From contig NZ_FQWV01000002.1 in the NCBI RefSeq assembly GCF_900129775.1, forward strand, positions 248,001 to 312,000: 64,000 nucleotides of DNA, given 5' to 3'. A program made the position numbers and the translations under genes. The stretch comes from Halobaculum gomorrense. GTDB lineage: Archaea; Halobacteriota; Halobacteria; Halobacteriales; Haloferacaceae. The notes beneath the pieces are model-generated. The model was not told where the DNA came from. It ran no database searches and was given only the letters and a program-made list of their open reading frames with translations. Each line of letters begins with the position of its first letter. The stretch's first letter is position 1. Of the stretch, positions 7,941 to 16,394 are shown one piece after another.

Positions 7941-9010
7941 TGCCGGGGCCCTCGCTTTCGGCCTCGTTCGAGCGCGTCTCGCTCCCGCTGGAACACGACT
8001 TCACCATCTCCCGGGGCACCACTGTCGCCGCCGAGAACGTGATCGTGCGTATCGAGAACGAGGACGGCACGGTCGGCGTCGGCGCTGCCGCACCCTCCGC
8101 CCACTACGGCGAGACCGTCGACACGGTCGTCGCGGTGCTGCCAGACCTGCTCGCCGAGGTCGAGACCATCGGCGACCCGCACGCGCTCGCGGAGATCGAG
8201 AAGCGCATGGGGGCGGTCGTCGCCGACAACCCCGCCGCTCGCTGTGCGGCGAGCATCGCGGTTCACGATCTGGCGGCGAAGCGACTCGGCGTTCCTCTCT
8301 ACCGACTGTGGGGGCTGAACCCGGCGGACGCACCCGACACTTCCTACACCATCGGGATCGACGACACCGAGACCATGCGCGGGAAGACCCGCGCGGCCGT
8401 CGAGGCGGGCTACGGCACGCTGAAGCTGAAGCTGGGCACCGACCGCGACCGCGAGGTCGTCGAGGCGGTCCGCGAGGAGGCGCCCGACGCCACCCTCCGT
8501 GTCGACGCCAACGAGGCGTGGACCCCCCGCGAGACCGCCCGCAAGAGCGAGTGGCTGGCGGATCTGGGCGTCGAGTTCATCGAACAGCCGGTCCCCGCGG
8601 GCGACCCGGGGGGGCTGAGAGACGCTTTTGAACGCTCGGTCCTCCCGATCGCGGCCGACGAGTCGTGCGTCACGCTGGACGACGTCCCACAGATCGCCGA
8701 CCGCTGCGACATCGCGAACCTGAAGCTGATGAAGTGCGGCGGCCTGCTGGAGGCGAAGCGGATGGTCCACGCGGCCCGCGCACACGGGCTCGAAGTCATG
8801 CTCGGCTGCATGGTCGAATCGAACGCCGCCATCGCCGCGGGCTGTCAGCTGGCGCCGTTTCTCGACTACGCCGACCTCGACGGAAGCCTGCTGCTCGCCG
8901 AGGAGGCGGACCCCTTCGAGGGCGTGCCGATGGACGAGGGACGGATCGACGTGGCGGCGGTCGACCGACCCGGGACGGGCGCGGTTGAGCGAGACGAGGG
9001 CGAGCGATAG
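7940..9010 (+). CDS. dgcA: Enolase-superfamily epimerase, DgcA-like N-acetyl-D-glutamate racemase
   Basis: 356 residues; the ATG shares its A with the dgcN stop (TGATG), so the two are translationally coupled. Muconate-lactonising/dipeptide-epimerase subgroup signatures are present: KLK at 162-164 (acid/base Lys), metal ligands D189 (VDANEAW), E215 (FIEQP) and D240-E241 (ADES), and the second acid/base Lys in NLKLMKCGG. Homologues are often labelled dipeptide epimerase; the dgcN partner favours racemisation of N-acetyl-glutamate. The last codons and stop lie inside a dispersed hairpin repeat (8981-9036), so the acidic C-terminal tail is probably repeat-derived. Confidence 0.82.
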   Translation: MPGPSLSASFERVSLPLEHDFTISRGTTVAAENVIVRIENEDGTVGVGAAAPSAHYGETVDTVVAVLPDLLAEVETIGDPHALAEIEKRMGAVVADNPAARCAASIAVHDLAAKRLGVPLYRLWGLNPADAPDTSYTIGIDDTETMRGKTRAAVEAGYGTLKLKLGTDRDREVVEAVREEAPDATLRVDANEAWTPRETARKSEWLADLGVEFIEQPVPAGDPGGLRDAFERSVLPIAADESCVTLDDVPQIADRCDIANLKLMKCGGLLEAKRMVHAARAHGLEVMLGCMVESNAAIAAGCQLAPFLDYADLDGSLLLAEEADPFEGVPMDEGRIDVAAVDRPGTGAVERDEGER

Positions 9011-9036
9011 CGAGCCCTCGATGCGAGCGGGGAGCG
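8981..9036 (+). repeat. Dispersed hairpin repeat, copy 1 (3' end of dgcA)
   Basis: A 56-nt sequence sharing about 48 positions with 11,421-11,476. Its core is a perfect 7-bp stem, CGAGGGC (8995-9001) with GCCCTCG (9014-9020), around a 12-nt loop. It supplies the last codons and stop of dgcA. Both copies lie at the 3' end of a plus-strand gene, so the hairpin may act in transcript end formation, but no T-run follows. Confidence 0.55.
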
Positions 9037-9116
9037 AAGCGACCCGCGAGCGAACGGAGCGGGCGGTCGAACGGATCTGGGACCGCGACGACGAACGGAC
9101 CGTCCGTCGGCCGCGA

Positions 9117-10187
9117 CTACTCCCCGACCAGTTCCTCGTACTGCGCGCCGGTCTGCTTCAGCGTCGCCGTCGAGTACAGCCGCTCGTGTTCGAACGGGAG
9201 GTAGTCGGCGGCCAACTCGTCGATCTTCGCGTCGACGGCCTCGGCCTCCCGGCCGTGGACCATCGTGAAGAGGTTGTACTCCCAGTCCTGCTCACGTCGG
9301 CGCGGCCGGTGGTAACACAGTGTCACGTACGGGAGTTCGCCCACCGACTCACCCAACTCGTCGAGGCGGTCGTCGGGCACGTCCCACACGACCATGCAGT
9401 TGTTCCGGAAGCCGGTGACGATGTGGTTGACGACGCAGCCGATCCGCTTGATGCAGCCGTCCGCGAGCAGGTGCTCGACGGCCGCGAGCACGTCGTCCAC
9501 GTCGGCGCCGACGGCGTCGGCGATGTCGCGGTACGGCGTCGCGGTGAGGGGGAAGCCGTCCTGGATCTCGACCAGCAGCGCCCGCTCCAACCCGGAGAGA
9601 TCGCCGGTCGCGTTCTCGGAGATGCGAGTCGCCCCGGCGTCCGTCGAGTCGAGCGACTCTCTGGCGAAGGCGTCGTCGTTCCAGACGGGGAACTCGAGAT
9701 CGATGTAGTAGTCCGTCAACATCGGGAGGTTCAGCACCCCGCAGCCGGTCTGTTCCTCGATCTCCGCGAGGATCCGATCGCGGGTCTCGCGACTGGCGGC
9801 GGTGACGACGAACCACTGGTTCCACTCGTGGTCGCGGCGGTAGTTGTGGTTCACCTGTCGGTAGCCGTTGATCACCGCCGCGACCTCCTCGAAGCGGTCC
9901 TCCGGCGCCGAGACGGCCGCCAGCGTCGACGACCCGATCACCGGCGGGTTGAGCACCGCGCCGAACCGCCGGAACACGCCGCGCTCGCGCAGGCGTTCCA
10001 CCCGCTCGAGCGCCTCGTCCTCGCCGACCCCGAGATCGTCGGCGACGACCCGGAACGGTCGCTCGGCGACGGGGAAGCCGCTCTGGTAGTCGTCGATCAG
10101 TCGCGCGTCGACGTCGTCGAGGCCGGCCCGCCAGTCGTCGACCGCGTTCGTGTTCGCGTCCGCGCCATCGCCCTCGGCGCCACTCAT
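9117..10187 (-). CDS. ahbAB: Fused siroheme decarboxylase (AhbA-AhbB), Lrp/AsnC fold
   Basis: 356 residues made of two related halves, each a winged helix plus Lrp-type alpha/beta domain: half one runs through VNHNYRRDHEWNQWFVVTA, half two through CYHRPRRREQDWEYNLFTMVHG. These HNYxR and CYxRxR motifs carry the His/Tyr/Arg residues of AhbA/AhbB, which convert siroheme to didecarboxysiroheme on the alternative haem pathway used by archaea. Usually the two subunits are separate genes or two adjacent genes; here one chain holds both. The ATG at 10,187 is chosen because a longer open frame runs antisense through the divergent gene at 10,305. Confidence 0.82.
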   Translation of the reverse strand: MSGAEGDGADANTNAVDDWRAGLDDVDARLIDDYQSGFPVAERPFRVVADDLGVGEDEALERVERLRERGVFRRFGAVLNPPVIGSSTLAAVSAPEDRFEEVAAVINGYRQVNHNYRRDHEWNQWFVVTAASRETRDRILAEIEEQTGCGVLNLPMLTDYYIDLEFPVWNDDAFARESLDSTDAGATRISENATGDLSGLERALLVEIQDGFPLTATPYRDIADAVGADVDDVLAAVEHLLADGCIKRIGCVVNHIVTGFRNNCMVVWDVPDDRLDELGESVGELPYVTLCYHRPRRREQDWEYNLFTMVHGREAEAVDAKIDELAADYLPFEHERLYSTATLKQTGAQYEELVGE

Positions 10188-10304
10188 TAACCGTCGTAGG
10201 GACCGGCGGCACCTACCGGTTTCGCTCGTACTCGCGCCCGCAACCCCGCCCGCGACGTTCGGGGGATCGGGTGGTTTTTGCGCCGCACGCACCTGGGATC
10301 GGGT

Positions 10305-11414
10305 ATGGCGAAGGCGACCACCGAGGAGGATGAGACGTTCGGCGAGTGGCCGCTCAAGCGGCTGATGACTGAGGTCTGCGGCTCCGGCCCCAAGTCGGCC
10401 GACGACATGACCCGCGCACAGGCGACCGAGGCCATGCGCCGGATCTTCGCGGGCGAGCCCGACCACACGACGCTGGGTGCCTTCTGGCTGGCCAACCGCT
10501 GGAAGCGCAACAATCCCGAGGAGCTGGCCGCGTACGTCGACGAGATGTGCGCGCGCGTCGAGTACGTCGAGCCCGACGCCGACCCCATCGACTGCGGCGC
10601 CAACTACGACGGGAAAGGCGAAACGGCGATCCTCGGCGCCGCCGCGGGCATCGTCGCCGCCGGCGCCGGCACGCCCGTCGTCGTCCACTCCGGTGACCGC
10701 GTCCCGACGCAGAAGCAGGACGCCTACAAGCACGTCCTCGACGAGCTGGGGATCGCGACCGAGCTGACGCCGCGCGACTCCGCGGAGATGGTTGACGAGA
10801 CCGGGTTCGGCTTCTACTACCAGCCGGCGTTCAACCCCGCGATCGACGACCTGTGGGAGCGCCGCGACATGATGGGCGTGCGCTCGTTCGTGAACACGAT
10901 CGAGACGCTCGCGAACCCCGCGGGCGCCTCCACGCACCTCGGCTCGTTCTACCACCTCGCGTTCGCGAAGAAGGTCGTCGACACGTTCGTCGACAGCGAG
11001 TTCCACGACCTCGACCGGGTCATCATGTTCCAGGGGATGGAAGGGTACGACGACATTCGCCCCGGCTACACAAAGGTCGCCGAGTGGAACGCGGGAGGCG
11101 ACGCGGACGGCGACGGCGGCAGCGAGAGCGACTCGTTCACCGACTACGAGATCGAGACGCCCGAGTACGGCATGGACTTCGAGGAGGCGGATCTGGAGGT
11201 CGACGACGTGGCGGTCGACTCCGCGACGCTCACCGAGGAGGTCGTCACCGGCGAGCGCGACGACCACTGGCGTGACGCGGTCGCGCTGAATGCGGCGTTG
11301 CGCATCTACGCCCGCGGCGACGCCGACGGCATCGACGAGGGGATCGACCTCGCGCGCGAGGCGATCGACGACGGCTCTGCGGCCGACGTGCTGGCGGCTC
11401 TGCGCGAGTTCTGA
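10305..11414 (+). CDS. TrpD-like glycosyl/phosphoribosyltransferase homologue
   Basis: 369 residues of the anthranilate phosphoribosyltransferase fold: an N-terminal helical domain (WPLKRLMTEVCGSG to about 75), then a core with DCGANYDGKGETAILGAAAGIVAAGAGTP and HSGDRVPTQKQDA. In true TrpD the glycine loop reads DTCGTGGD and the loop KHGNYSVSS follows; here these are altered, so anthranilate is probably not the substrate. An acidic insertion rich in Asp/Gly/Ser lies near residues 265-285. The genuine trpD lies at 18,759-19,757. The gene is divergent from the siroheme decarboxylase with a 117-bp shared promoter region. Confidence 0.75.
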   Translation: MAKATTEEDETFGEWPLKRLMTEVCGSGPKSADDMTRAQATEAMRRIFAGEPDHTTLGAFWLANRWKRNNPEELAAYVDEMCARVEYVEPDADPIDCGANYDGKGETAILGAAAGIVAAGAGTPVVVHSGDRVPTQKQDAYKHVLDELGIATELTPRDSAEMVDETGFGFYYQPAFNPAIDDLWERRDMMGVRSFVNTIETLANPAGASTHLGSFYHLAFAKKVVDTFVDSEFHDLDRVIMFQGMEGYDDIRPGYTKVAEWNAGGDADGDGGSESDSFTDYEIETPEYGMDFEEADLEVDDVAVDSATLTEEVVTGERDDHWRDAVALNAALRIYARGDADGIDEGIDLAREAIDDGSAADVLAALREF

Positions 11415-11420
11415 GAAGCG

Positions 11421-11476
11421 CGGTCGAGCGGGGCGAGGGCGAGTGATAGCGAGCCCTCGTTGCGAACGGCGAGCGG
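11421..11476 (+). repeat. Dispersed hairpin repeat, copy 2
   Basis: Second copy of the 56-nt sequence seen at 8981-9036. The stem CGAGGGC (11,434-11,440) pairs with GCCCTCG (11,453-11,459). It begins only 7 bp after the TrpD-like gene's stop. Differences between copies are mostly outside the stem, as expected if the fold is what is kept. Confidence 0.5.
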
Positions 11477-11620
11477 CGCGGCCGTGAGCGAGCGAGACCG
11501 CGGGACACAGCGGAGCGACACATGGACCGTCCCGCCCGTGAACGAGGCGCGGCCGTGGTTCTCACCGCTGAGACGCGGCGCCAGAGGTTTATTATCGGTC
11601 GCGCGTCCCGTTCACCCAGT

Positions 11621-12145
11621 ATGGCCGTGGGACCGGCGAGCCTGTACCAGCTGTTCTTCCTCGCGGCCAGCGCCGTGGTCGTCCTGCTCGCGCTCTCGAC
11701 GTACGTCCTCGGCAGGCTGATCGGCCACGACCGTGCGCTCGGTGCGATGCTCGCGCTGGTCGCGATCTTCACCGGCGTCGGCGCGGGCTTCGGGCTGCCG
11801 GCGTCGGCGGCGACGCTCCCGCTCGCGCTCGGGTTCGCGTTTCTCTACGTTCCGGTCGGCGTCGGCGGACTCCTCACGAAGGTGGGTTCGCCGGCGCCGT
11901 GGCGGGAGGTGTGTCGCCTCCTCATCGGCGGCTGGATGGCCGCGCTCGTCGTCGCGCTCGTCACGCAGGCGGGCGGCGCGTCGCTGCCGGCGCTCATCGG
12001 CTGGACGCCCGGACTGCTCGGCGTGGAGTGGTACGTCGGCTTCCTCGGATATATGACGCTGCTCGGCGTCGTCGCCGGCGGCGTCACGCTCGTCCTGCTC
12101 AGGCGCGGCGACGGCGAGGCGCAGCCGGTCGCAGTCGGCGGCTGA
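11621..12145 (+). CDS. Small polytopic membrane protein
   Basis: 174 residues with about five or six hydrophobic helices (roughly residues 10-32, 40-60, 64-82, 100-120 and 145-167). A TTTATTATC box (about 11,588) lies 25-30 bp upstream of the ATG, consistent with a short or absent leader. No transporter or enzyme motif is visible. The next gene is convergent. Confidence 0.65.
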   Translation: MAVGPASLYQLFFLAASAVVVLLALSTYVLGRLIGHDRALGAMLALVAIFTGVGAGFGLPASAATLPLALGFAFLYVPVGVGGLLTKVGSPAPWREVCRLLIGGWMAALVVALVTQAGGASLPALIGWTPGLLGVEWYVGFLGYMTLLGVVAGGVTLVLLRRGDGEAQPVAVGG

Positions 12146-12187
12146 CCCGCCACGGCCGGTCACGCGGCCCCGACGCCGCGTTCTGCG

Positions 12188-13252
12188 TCACTCGATCTCC
12201 CGCTCCTCGTCGTCCAACCGGATCGCGATGCCGACGAGCGTCTGGCCCGCGGTGACGGTCGCCTCGCGGGCGACCGAGTAGACGACGCCCGAACGGTCGG
12301 CGGTCGCCTCCTGGAGCACCTCGTAGGTCGTCGGGTCGTACACTTCGCCGACGTACTTCCCCTCGACGACCTCGTCGCCGATAGCCAGGTCGGCGGCCGC
12401 GCGAAAGAGGCCGGACTCGCTCGCGGTCACCCGCCCGAGGTGGTTGCGCGCGCGGGTGCCGTCCCACGCCGGCACGGACGCCTCCTCTCCGTCCCGGTCG
12501 TCGAGGACGCCGGCGTGCCGGAGCGCGCGCGTCGTGCCGTCGACGCCCGCCTCGATGGCGTCGTCGACGAGCTCCTTGTTGTGCGCGAGTTCGGGCGTGA
12601 TCGATGGGATCCCTTCGCGGGTCGCGGCGACGCGGAGCTTCCCGCCGAAGTTGCGGCTGGCCCACTCCTCGTCGGCGTCCTCGCCCGCGGACTCCGCGAG
12701 CAGGAGGTCCGTGCCGAACGCCTCCGCGAGCCGGCGGCAGTCGTCGTCGCCGCGGAGGTACACCGTGTGGGTGAGCATGTCGCGGCTGCCGGTGTGCAGA
12801 TCGACGATGAAGTCGGCGTCGCCGGCGTACGCCCACAGCGTCGCCGCCATGCGCTCGTGGAGCGTGCCGTCGGGGTCGCCGGGCCAGCAGCGGTTCATGT
12901 TCGGGTTCACCGAGTCGTACGCCTCCGGCGTGGTGTACGAGACGGTGTCGAACGTGAGCGGGTCCGCGACGGGGACGACATGGGCCGTCCCCGCCAGGTC
13001 GGCGGCGACGAGGTCGTCGTGGAGTTGGCGGCACACCGCGGCGCCGTTGATCTCCCGACCGTGCTGGGCCGCCTGGACGTAGACGGTCGGGCCCTCGGCG
13101 GCGTCGGCCCCGGCGGTCCGGTCCGTGTCGTCCGCGCCGTCGGCGCCGGCGTCGCCCGCCGACTCGGGCGCGTACGTGTGAACGGTCGTCTTGAGTGCGA
13201 CGCCCGAGGGGAGGCGCGCGAGTGTGACGCGCTCGGCTTCGTGGTCGGCCAT
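12188..13252 (-). CDS. Succinylglutamate desuccinylase/aspartoacylase-family zinc hydrolase
   Basis: 354 residues. Zinc ligands are H64 and E67 in QHGREINGAA and H153 in VDLHTGSRD; the catalytic Glu is likely E221 in TPELAHN. NPNMNRCWPGDPDGT is the arginine- and substrate-binding loop of the M14-like AstE/AspA family. The C-terminal domain (about 255-354) is a beta-rich barrel of the type with EGKYVGEVYDP. The enzyme hydrolyses an amide of a small N-acylated amino acid, exact substrate unknown. An acidic low-complexity insertion occurs near residues 31-54. Confidence 0.82.
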   Translation of the reverse strand: MADHEAERVTLARLPSGVALKTTVHTYAPESAGDAGADGADDTDRTAGADAAEGPTVYVQAAQHGREINGAAVCRQLHDDLVAADLAGTAHVVPVADPLTFDTVSYTTPEAYDSVNPNMNRCWPGDPDGTLHERMAATLWAYAGDADFIVDLHTGSRDMLTHTVYLRGDDDCRRLAEAFGTDLLLAESAGEDADEEWASRNFGGKLRVAATREGIPSITPELAHNKELVDDAIEAGVDGTTRALRHAGVLDDRDGEEASVPAWDGTRARNHLGRVTASESGLFRAAADLAIGDEVVEGKYVGEVYDPTTYEVLQEATADRSGVVYSVAREATVTAGQTLVGIAIRLDDEEREIE

Positions 13253-13357
13253 GGTTCACTCTCCCGGCCCTGCGGCTTGTAGCTGTGGCCCGCCGCCCGG
13301 CGACCGCCCGCCCCCGAAGTCGAACGACTTTCCCCCCTCCGCGGTCTGGATGGGGGT

Positions 13358-13909
13358 ATGAGCGACGACCTGCCACACGTCACGCTGCACACGACCCACG
13401 GCGACATCGAGATCGAACTGTACGCCGAACGCGCGCCCCGGACGGTCGAGAACTTCCTCAACCTCGCGGAGCACGACCCCGCCGCCGGCGAGGAGCCGGC
13501 CGTCGGAACGACGACGTGGGAGGACCCCGAGTCGGGCGAGATCCGCGGCGACTCGCTGTTCGAGGGCGTCGTCTTCCACCGGATCATCTCCGAGTTCATG
13601 ATCCAGGGCGGCGACCCGACCGGCACGGGCCGCGGCGGCCCCGGCTACGAGTTCGACGACGAGTTCCACGACGACCTCACCCACGACGGTCCCGGCGTCC
13701 TCTCGATGGCCAACTCCGGCCCGAACACGAACGGCTCGCAGTTCTTCATCACGCTGGCGGCCCAGCCGCACCTCGACGGCAAGCACGCCGTCTTCGGCAA
13801 GGTCGTCGACGGGATGGACGTGGTCGAGGAGATCGGCTCGCTGCCGACCGGGCGCAACGACGAGCCCCGCGAGGACGTGGAGATCGAGGGCGTCACCGTC
13901 GACCGGTAG
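13358..13909 (+). CDS. Cyclophilin-type peptidyl-prolyl isomerase
   Basis: 183 residues with all cyclophilin core motifs: RAPRTVENFLNL, FHRIISEFMIQGGDPTGTGRGGPGYEF, LSMANSGPNTNGSQFFIT and HLDGKHAVFGKVVDGMDVV. The active-site Arg (HRI), Phe/Met/Gln (FMIQGG) and His (HAVFGKV) are present. There is no signal peptide, so it is cytoplasmic. An acidic insertion (about residues 45-66, AGEEPAVGTTTWEDPESGE) is typical of haloarchaeal versions. It assists protein folding by isomerising prolyl bonds. It is monocistronic and divergent from the zinc hydrolase. Confidence 0.93.
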   Translation: MSDDLPHVTLHTTHGDIEIELYAERAPRTVENFLNLAEHDPAAGEEPAVGTTTWEDPESGEIRGDSLFEGVVFHRIISEFMIQGGDPTGTGRGGPGYEFDDEFHDDLTHDGPGVLSMANSGPNTNGSQFFITLAAQPHLDGKHAVFGKVVDGMDVVEEIGSLPTGRNDEPREDVEIEGVTVDR

Positions 13910-14181
13910 ATCGCGACGAGAGCCCAACAGGATAGCTGAACAGCCACGCGGGGAGCTGATCCCGTTGTTCTCACGAAGCGCCCAACGTCGTCGAATCACT
14001 CGGTACCGATATCCGAACTTCGTGTCTGAATCCCGGTTTCGACACCCGAATCCTATCTCCGGTCGTGAGTGCGGATTCGGAATCGTCTGGCCCCGTTGAA
14101 CTTCCGTTGCTGAAACAGTTGGCGTGCTCCGGTACGTACAGTGGACTCGCTGACCGACTCTGTGGGCTAGTAGGGGCCAGT

Positions 14182-15387
14182 CTACGATTCAGGCGCTCGC
14201 CACGAGAGGACGACCCCCGCGACGGCAAGCATCCCCGCGAAGGTGAACGCTGAACTGTACGACCCCGTCCGATCGATGAGCCACCCCGTGAACGCGGGTG
14301 TGAGGAACGCACCGGTGATACAGGCGGTCACCAGTATTGAGAGCGCTGTTCCGGTCCGTGTCGTCTCGACCACCTCGCGGACATAACTGTAGAAGATACC
14401 GATGGAAAGCTGGACGGTGAAACCGGCCGCGACGAGCAGCGCGACGAGGAACCCCACTTCCGCGGTGACGCCGATGCCGACGACTAGGGGTGCGGTGGAG
14501 AGGAACGAGAGCCGAATAACGGGGCGTCGACGACCATCGAGGAAGCGATCCGAGATGACGCCCCCGCCAGCCCGCGAGACGATTCCTACGGCCGGGAACA
14601 GCGCGACGAAGAGGCTGCTCATCGTCAGCGAGAGGGTAAACTCCTGAGCGAGGTAGGTCGGCATCCAGCTATTGAAAAAGAGGAAGAGCGAGTAGGCGAG
14701 AAATCCGAGCACGGAGCCGTAGGCGACCGCGGGCTGGCGGACGACGCCGAGTAGGTCGGTGAGCCCCGGAACTGAACGCTCCACCTCGGCGAAGTCCGTG
14801 CGCCAATAGCCGACGAAGAACAGAACGAACCCGCAGAGCGTCGCGATCCCGAACCCGAGGAAGTTGGCGGGCCACCCCCAGCGAACGGCGACAAGTGGAC
14901 CGAGGAGTTGCCCAATCCCGAGCCCAGCGGGCGCACTAGTCGTGAAAACGCCCAGCGCTGTCCCCTGGGCCCCGTGGGAGAACGCACGGCCGACGAGGTT
15001 CGCTCCCGTCGTCCAGACGGCTCCGATGGCGATGCCCGCGAGCGCCCGCGAGCTCACGAGTGACCAGAAGTGCCCGTCGAGTCCGGCCTGCCACCCCCAG
15101 ACGCCGGCAACGGCGATCAGGAGGGTAGCGGCCGTTGCCACCGCGAAGTCGCTCGTTCGGTCGATGGCCAACCCGACGCCGAAGTTCGAGAGGGCCCACG
15201 CCGCGAACGCGGCGCTCACCACCCAAACGGTTAGCGCGGGTCCGGTCCCGAACGTTTCCATCATCGGCGGGAGGATCCCCGCGGGAACGATGAGGAGAGC
15301 GTTGGCCGCGACGCTCAACAGCCACGCACCGGCGAGACACCCCCACCGCCCGCTTGTCCCAGGGGACCCCGTACCGTCGTCGACCAT
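14182..15387 (-). CDS. MFS transporter
   Basis: 401 residues with about 12 membrane helices in two six-helix halves. Between helices 2 and 3 the loop GLAIDRTSD matches the MFS G-x3-D-R signature; the second half repeats it as GGVISDRFLDGRRR, and near the C-terminus FTGWLIDRTGSYSS. Substrate cannot be assigned; organic anion or oxalate/formate-type carriers have a similar look. G+C content appears a little lower than in the neighbouring trp genes. It stands alone with about 270 bp of featureless spacer on its 3' side. Confidence 0.82.
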   Translation of the reverse strand: MVDDGTGSPGTSGRWGCLAGAWLLSVAANALLIVPAGILPPMMETFGTGPALTVWVVSAAFAAWALSNFGVGLAIDRTSDFAVATAATLLIAVAGVWGWQAGLDGHFWSLVSSRALAGIAIGAVWTTGANLVGRAFSHGAQGTALGVFTTSAPAGLGIGQLLGPLVAVRWGWPANFLGFGIATLCGFVLFFVGYWRTDFAEVERSVPGLTDLLGVVRQPAVAYGSVLGFLAYSLFLFFNSWMPTYLAQEFTLSLTMSSLFVALFPAVGIVSRAGGGVISDRFLDGRRRPVIRLSFLSTAPLVVGIGVTAEVGFLVALLVAAGFTVQLSIGIFYSYVREVVETTRTGTALSILVTACITGAFLTPAFTGWLIDRTGSYSSAFTFAGMLAVAGVVLSWRAPES

Positions 15388-15531
15388 CTCCGTGGATTTC
15401 CATCGGTCACACTGAAAAGTATCTGGGTAGCTGCAACCCCGAACGAGCCGTCCGGATTCAGGCCCGTGATGGGCTTCCTTGGACTGTTGTCTGTTGTCTT
15501 TGTTGAACGCTGGGTGATCTCGCGGACAGAA

Positions 15532-15699
15532 TCAAGGATCACATGCGTCGGGTCGGGTCACTTCGACGCCCGGTCCGCCACCGCGTCGGGCACAGGGCTG
15601 TCGGCTCGATCGCGCCGATGCCCACGTGGCGCCGGCGAGTGTGAGCCCGCCGCCCGCGAGGACGGCGCGTCTGCTCGGGGAGGAGCGGTCGGGGACCAT
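15532..15699 (-). pseudogene. Truncated Tat-signal ORF
   Basis: A 55-codon frame starting MVPDRSSPSRRAVLAGGG and continuing LTLAGATWAS, a good twin-arginine export signal (S-R-R-x-x-L plus Ala/Gly-rich core). After about 30 residues it becomes low-quality sequence and stops. It lies 56 bp downstream of trpG in the same direction. I read it as the 5' remnant of a Tat substrate gene. It and its flanks are the only content of the 368-bp gap 15,388-15,755. Confidence 0.35.
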
Positions 15700-15755
15700 A
15701 CGAGTCGGGTGCTCGGCCGCGGCGCAAGTGTCTTGTCGTGGCGGGCGCGCTCGGC

Positions 15756-16394
15756 CTACACACCGCGCAGGAAGTTCTCGATCACGTCGTGGCCGACCGC
15801 TGTCAACACCGACTCGGGGTGGAACTGCACCGCCTCGATCGGGTGCTCGCGGTGGCGCACGCCCATCACCAGCTCCTCGCCTTCGCCGGACTCGGTCCGG
15901 CATCCCTCCGCGTGTGACGCGGAGACGTCGTGGTCGGTCGTCGCCGTGACGGCGAAGCAGTCGGGAACCTCGGTGGCGATCAGCGAGTGGTACCGCCCGG
16001 CCCGGAAGCCCTGCTCCAGTCCGGCGAACACCCCCTCCCCGTCGTGGTCGACGGGGAACGCCTTCCCGTGGATCGGCTCGGGCGCGTGGCCGACGGCGCC
16101 GCCGTACTCGTAGACGGCCGCCTCCAGACCGAGGCAGACGCCGAGCGTGGGAACCTCTGGAGACAGCTCCCGGAGCACGGGCATCGTTACGCCCACGTCG
16201 CGGTCGTTCCTCGGGTGGCCCGGTCCCGGCGAGATGAGCAGCGCGTCGGGGTCGGTGTCGCGGACCGCCTCCAGCGTCGCGGCGTTCTTCAACACCGTGA
16301 TGTCCGGAGGCTCGCCGTCGATCCGGAGGTCCGAGACGTACTCCACGAGGTTGTACGTGAACGAGTCGTAGTTGTCGACGACGGTGACGTTCAC
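15756..16394 (-). CDS. trpG: Anthranilate synthase glutamine amidotransferase subunit
   Basis: 212 residues, class I glutamine amidotransferase. The nucleophile lies in TLGVCLGLEAA and the His-Glu pair in VQFHPESVLT; the N-terminal VVDNYDSFTYNLVEY and SPGPGHP are classic TrpG/PabA signatures. It delivers ammonia from glutamine to TrpE. The GTG start at 16,394 overlaps the trpE stop by 4 bases (GTGA), so translation is coupled. It is the last gene of the trpDFEG operon. The position after trpE, with no pab genes nearby, favours tryptophan rather than folate synthesis. Confidence 0.93.
   Translation of the reverse strand: MNVTVVDNYDSFTYNLVEYVSDLRIDGEPPDITVLKNAATLEAVRDTDPDALLISPGPGHPRNDRDVGVTMPVLRELSPEVPTLGVCLGLEAAVYEYGGAVGHAPEPIHGKAFPVDHDGEGVFAGLEQGFRAGRYHSLIATEVPDCFAVTATTDHDVSASHAEGCRTESGEGEELVMGVRHREHPIEAVQFHPESVLTAVGHDVIENFLRGV

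Noticed and set aside
9117-11267. 716-codon minus-strand frame covering the siroheme decarboxylase and the TrpD-like gene
   Set aside because: Only the part up to 10,187 has homology; the rest is antisense to a well-supported gene, a common effect of high G+C.
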